Assembly: GCA_023446675.1 (NCBI GenBank)
Contig: JAEXPO010000697.1
Coordinates: 1 to 8,224, forward strand
Length of the DNA stretch: 8,224 nucleotides
DNA from: Bacillota bacterium
GTDB taxonomy: Bacteria; Bacillota; Clostridia; DSM-8532
Reading direction: 5' to 3'
Both the position numbers and the translations under genes were made by a program. The notes under the pieces were generated by a model. It was not told the origin of the DNA, made no database searches, and worked only from the letters and a program-made list of their open reading frames with translations. Numbering within the stretch: position 1 is the first letter of the stretch; each line of letters begins with the position of its first letter. This document shows, piece after piece, positions 5,479-8,224 of this stretch.

Positions 5479-8224
5479 TATTTGAAATGCCTTGAGATAC
5501 AAGGCTTTAAATCCTTTGCTGAAAAAATAACGCTGCATTTCAACAACGGTCTTACCTCCGTGGTAGGGCCCAACGGCAGCGGAAAAAGCAATATTGCAGA
5601 CGCGGTGCGCTGGGTTCTGGGAGAACAAAGCGCCAAGACCCTGCGCGGCGGGAAAATGGAAGACGTTATTTTTGCGGGAACCCAGCAGCGCAAGCCTGTG
5701 GGCTTTGCTTCCGTCACCATTACTCTTGACAATTCGGACCGGGCGCTTCCCGTGGACTATGAGGAAGTGGCTGTTGGCCGCCGCATGTACCGATCCGGTG
5801 AAAGCGAATATTACCTCAATAAAACCCAGTGCCGCTTAAAGGACATTCAGGAGCTGTTCATGAATACGGGTGTGGGCCGGGAGGGCTACTCCATTATCGG
5901 CCAGGGCCGTATTGACGAAATATTAAGCACACGCTCCGACGAACGCCGCCTGGTTTTTGAGGAAGCCGCGGGTATTACCAAGTATAAGGCCAGGAAGCGG
6001 GAGGCCGAGCGGAAGCTGGAAAACACCAGTCAGAACCTGGAGCGCATCAAGGATATTCTGTCCGAGCTGGAAAGCCAGCTTGAACCTCTCGCCAGGCAGG
6101 CGGAAACCGCAAGGCTGTTTCTCGATTACAGCAATGAGCTTAAAGGGCTGGAGGTCAGCCTCTTTATGGATACGGTGGACAAGCTCAAGCTGCGTATGGA
6201 CGAGATCAAGGGTCAGGTAGGCGGTATCCGGGAACAAATTGAAGAGGAAAACCGCAGAATTGAGAATATAAAAAATATTAACCGAAACAAAAACGAACGG
6301 CTGGAAAAGCTCAAAGCGGAGCTGGATGCCTTAAGAAGCCAGCTCCATTCTCTGGACGGCGAAATCGGCAGGCAGGAAAGCGGCATTCGTTTAAGCGAAG
6401 AGAAAATCAGCCATCTTGAAACCAATAACCGAACCTATGGCGAGGATATTGGCGTTATCCAGGAGCGTCTGGGCCAAATTCAGGCTGAAACAGACAAAAA
6501 GAAAAAACGTCTGGTACAGCTGGACAGGGACGGGCAGCACTTCCAGGGCCTTTTAAAGGAAGCGGAGGACGAGCTGGCAGCCATTGTGGCCAAGCTGGAC
6601 GAGGGCGAACGGGCGGTGGAGGAGGCCAAAAGCCAGGTAATGGACAAGCAGGACAGCCTGTCCGATTCCAGAATCCGTCTCAACAATCTTAAAAATGATC
6701 TTGAAAACTTCAAAAGGCTGAAGGGGCGCATCGGAGATGAAATCCGCCAGTCCATCCTTGAAAAGGACCGGGAGAATATGCAGAAGGAGGATCTGGATGC
6801 CGCCCTTCGGAAAACCCGGGAGCAAATCCGTAAAACCAAGGAAGCCATTGAGGAGAAGGAGCAGCAGCTTAAGGAAGACCGTTCAAGTCTTGAGGATATC
6901 CGTCGGGAAGCCGACGGGGCCAGAAGAGAAATTCACGCCCAGGAGTCCCGGCACCGTGTTTTAAAGGATATGGAGCAGAGCCTGGAGGGCTACAGCCACA
7001 GCGTCAAGGCCGTCATGCAGGCGGCAGGCGCAGGTAAAAGCCTGGGATCAGGCATCCATGGCCCGCTGGCCCAGCTTATAAGGGTGGGAGCCAAGTACGA
7101 GACAGCCGTTGAAATCGCTCTTGGAGGCGCCCTGCAGAATATCGTCACCGATGATGAATACAGCGCCAAACGGGCCATTGAATACTTAAAAAGCAACCGT
7201 TTGGGCCGGGCTACCTTCCTGCCGGTTTCCTCTGTGAAGGCCAGAAATCTGGAGCCTTATTTATTGAACGGAGCCAGGTCTATGGCAGGCTTTGAGGGGC
7301 TGGCAAGCGACATGGTGGAGTGTGAGGGCACCTTTTCAGGCGTTGTGTCAAATCTTCTTGGAAGGACGGTTGTAGCCGATACCATGGATTCCGCCATTGC
7401 CATGGCCCGGCGCTTTGACTATGGCTTTCGCATTGTCACTCTGGACGGCGAGCTTTTAAATCCCGGCGGTTCCATGTCGGGCGGAAGTACGAATCAGAAA
7501 TCCTCCAGCCTTATTGGCCGTCAGCGTATGATTGAGGAGCTGGCCGCGGGCCTTCGCCGGTCGGAGGTCCGCTTGAAGGAGCTGGAGGCCCGGCTTGCCG
7601 CAAAGGAGCAGGAGCTTAAAAGCCATGCCCAGGAAGCGGAGAATCACCGTAAAATTCTTTCCGAGCAGGAGCTGGTGCGGCTTAGAGATGAGAGCCAGCT
7701 CATTCGGGTAAACGAAACCATAAAGAAAATTATAGCCCGCACCGAAATGCTGCGCCAGCAGGATGAGGAGCTTTTGGGCCAGATGGAAGGCGTAAAAGCC
7801 GAAAGCGGGGAGGAAGCCGTCCGTACCCAGGCTCTGGAAACGGCTATCCAGGAGCTTAAGGTGCTTATTTCGGAGCATCAGTCCAGAAACAAGGGCGAGC
7901 AGGAGAAAAGAGACGTTCTCCATGGCGAAATCAACGATTACCGGGTTTCTGTCAATTCCGTGCTGGAAAGCCGAAGCAATGTGGAAGAACAGCTTCAGCA
8001 CATGGAAGATGAGAAAAATGGCATTGAGGGAAATATGGCCCGCCGGGAGGAAGACCGGAAGCGGAACCTGAAGCGCATTGAGGAGCTTAAAGCGGAGATC
8101 GAGGGCTTTAAGGGCCGTATCGAGCGTCTTAACGAGGAAAAGACCGGAAAGTCCCTTAAATTCGAGGGCCTCTCCGAGGAGCTGAAGCTTTTGGAAGAGG
8201 ATCTTTCCGGCATGCTGGAAAAGG
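5476..8224 (+). CDS. smc: Chromosome condensation and segregation ATPase Smc, C-terminus cut by window end
   Basis: Core subunit of the Smc-ScpAB condensin-like complex, which loads on DNA and extrudes or holds loops during chromosome segregation. The frame is open for 916 codons to the window end; full Smc is about 1,190 residues, so roughly a quarter is missing. In order: N-terminal ATPase lobe with Walker A GPNGSGKS at 31-38 (Lys37), then AVRWVLGEQSAKTLRG and KMEDVIFAG, and the Q-loop glutamine near residue 143 in IIGQGRIDEIL followed by FEEAAGITKYK; first coiled coil from about 165 to 520; hinge from about 526 (GIHGPLAQLI) to about 671, ending in the glycine-rich GGSMSGGS typical of bacterial Smc; then the returning coiled coil, rich in Glu, Lys, Gln and Leu. 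The signature motif and Walker B of the C-terminal lobe lie beyond the window. No frame break is seen. The start is discussed with the ribosome site at 5464-5478. The usual Bacillota upstream neighbour rnc is not here. Confidence 0.97.
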   Translation, partial: MYLKCLEIQGFKSFAEKITLHFNNGLTSVVGPNGSGKSNIADAVRWVLGEQSAKTLRGGKMEDVIFAGTQQRKPVGFASVTITLDNSDRALPVDYEEVAVGRRMYRSGESEYYLNKTQCRLKDIQELFMNTGVGREGYSIIGQGRIDEILSTRSDERRLVFEEAAGITKYKARKREAERKLENTSQNLERIKDILSELESQLEPLARQAETARLFLDYSNELKGLEVSLFMDTVDKLKLRMDEIKGQVGGIREQIEEENRRIENIKNINRNKNERLEKLKAELDALRSQLHSLDGEIGRQESGIRLSEEKISHLETNNRTYGEDIGVIQERLGQIQAETDKKKKRLVQLDRDGQHFQGLLKEAEDELAAIVAKLDEGERAVEEAKSQVMDKQDSLSDSRIRLNNLKNDLENFKRLKGRIGDEIRQSILEKDRENMQKEDLDAALRKTREQIRKTKEAIEEKEQQLKEDRSSLEDIRREADGARREIHAQESRHRVLKDMEQSLEGYSHSVKAVMQAAGAGKSLGSGIHGPLAQLIRVGAKYETAVEIALGGALQNIVTDDEYSAKRAIEYLKSNRLGRATFLPVSSVKARNLEPYLLNGARSMAGFEGLASDMVECEGTFSGVVSNLLGRTVVADTMDSAIAMARRFDYGFRIVTLDGELLNPGGSMSGGSTNQKSSSLIGRQRMIEELAAGLRRSEVRLKELEARLAAKEQELKSHAQEAENHRKILSEQELVRLRDESQLIRVNETIKKIIARTEMLRQQDEELLGQMEGVKAESGEEAVRTQALETAIQELKVLISEHQSRNKGEQEKRDVLHGEINDYRVSVNSVLESRSNVEEQLQHMEDEKNGIEGNMARREEDRKRNLKRIEELKAEIEGFKGRIERLNEEKTGKSLKFEGLSEELKLLEEDLSGMLEK

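Noticed and set aside
5399..5485. 28-codon ATG frame overlapping the smc start
   Set aside because: It lacks a credible ribosome site, runs into smc in another frame and resembles nothing known.
7456..8001. 181-codon open frame on the minus strand inside smc
   Set aside because: It is antisense to a continuous, strongly conserved smc frame and its composition is what the complement of coiled-coil codons gives; no ribosome site or known motif supports it.
1..8224. CRISPR arrays, transposases, tRNA or rRNA genes, toxin-antitoxin or defence genes
   Set aside because: Reading both strands showed no repeat-spacer pattern, no transposase or integrase motifs, no tRNA-like cloverleaf in the gaps and no defence-type domains.

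Overview
The window looks like the chromosome of a low- to mid-GC Bacillota bacterium, most likely a clostridial lineage. The grounds are the Lpl-type sugar permease pair beside a very large membrane-bound AraC-type regulator, a secreted transglutaminase-like protein with SLH-like repeats, an smc gene that aligns without gaps to the Bacillus-type Smc N-terminus, strong AGGAGG-like ribosome sites, and the use of GTG and TTG starts. Genus cannot be told from the sequence alone.

Left part (1-3510, all on the minus strand, transcribed leftward): a 738-residue sensor/regulator (extracellular Cache-like domain between two membrane helices, cytoplasmic C-terminal AraC DNA-binding domain) is followed by two inner-membrane permeases of a carbohydrate ABC importer. 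The first permease is complete. The second is cut by the window edge after 34 codons. No ATPase or solute-binding protein is visible; in this family the binding protein usually lies beside the permeases (here probably off the left edge) and the ATPase is often a shared one encoded elsewhere. The likely logic is that the regulator senses an external sugar or its bound form and switches on the importer genes. The 223-base gap between regulator and permease holds a strong inverted repeat and a plausible promoter.

Middle (3511-3871): a divergent, AT-rich intergenic region with a symmetric site near the regulator's start and a good -10 box for the rightward gene.

Right part (3872-8224, plus strand): a secreted protein with SLH-like repeats and a C-terminal transglutaminase-like fold with an intact Cys-His-Asp triad, then a 164-base gap with two small inverted repeats, then smc, the chromosome condensation ATPase. 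Smc starts at an unusual TTG and is cut by the window end after 916 codons, past the hinge and within the returning coiled coil.

Most of the window is conventional. I see no mobile element, CRISPR array, RNA gene or clearly new system. The points most worth a second look are the symmetric DNA sites around the regulator/permease genes, the structured leader of smc, and the atypical neighbour upstream of smc.
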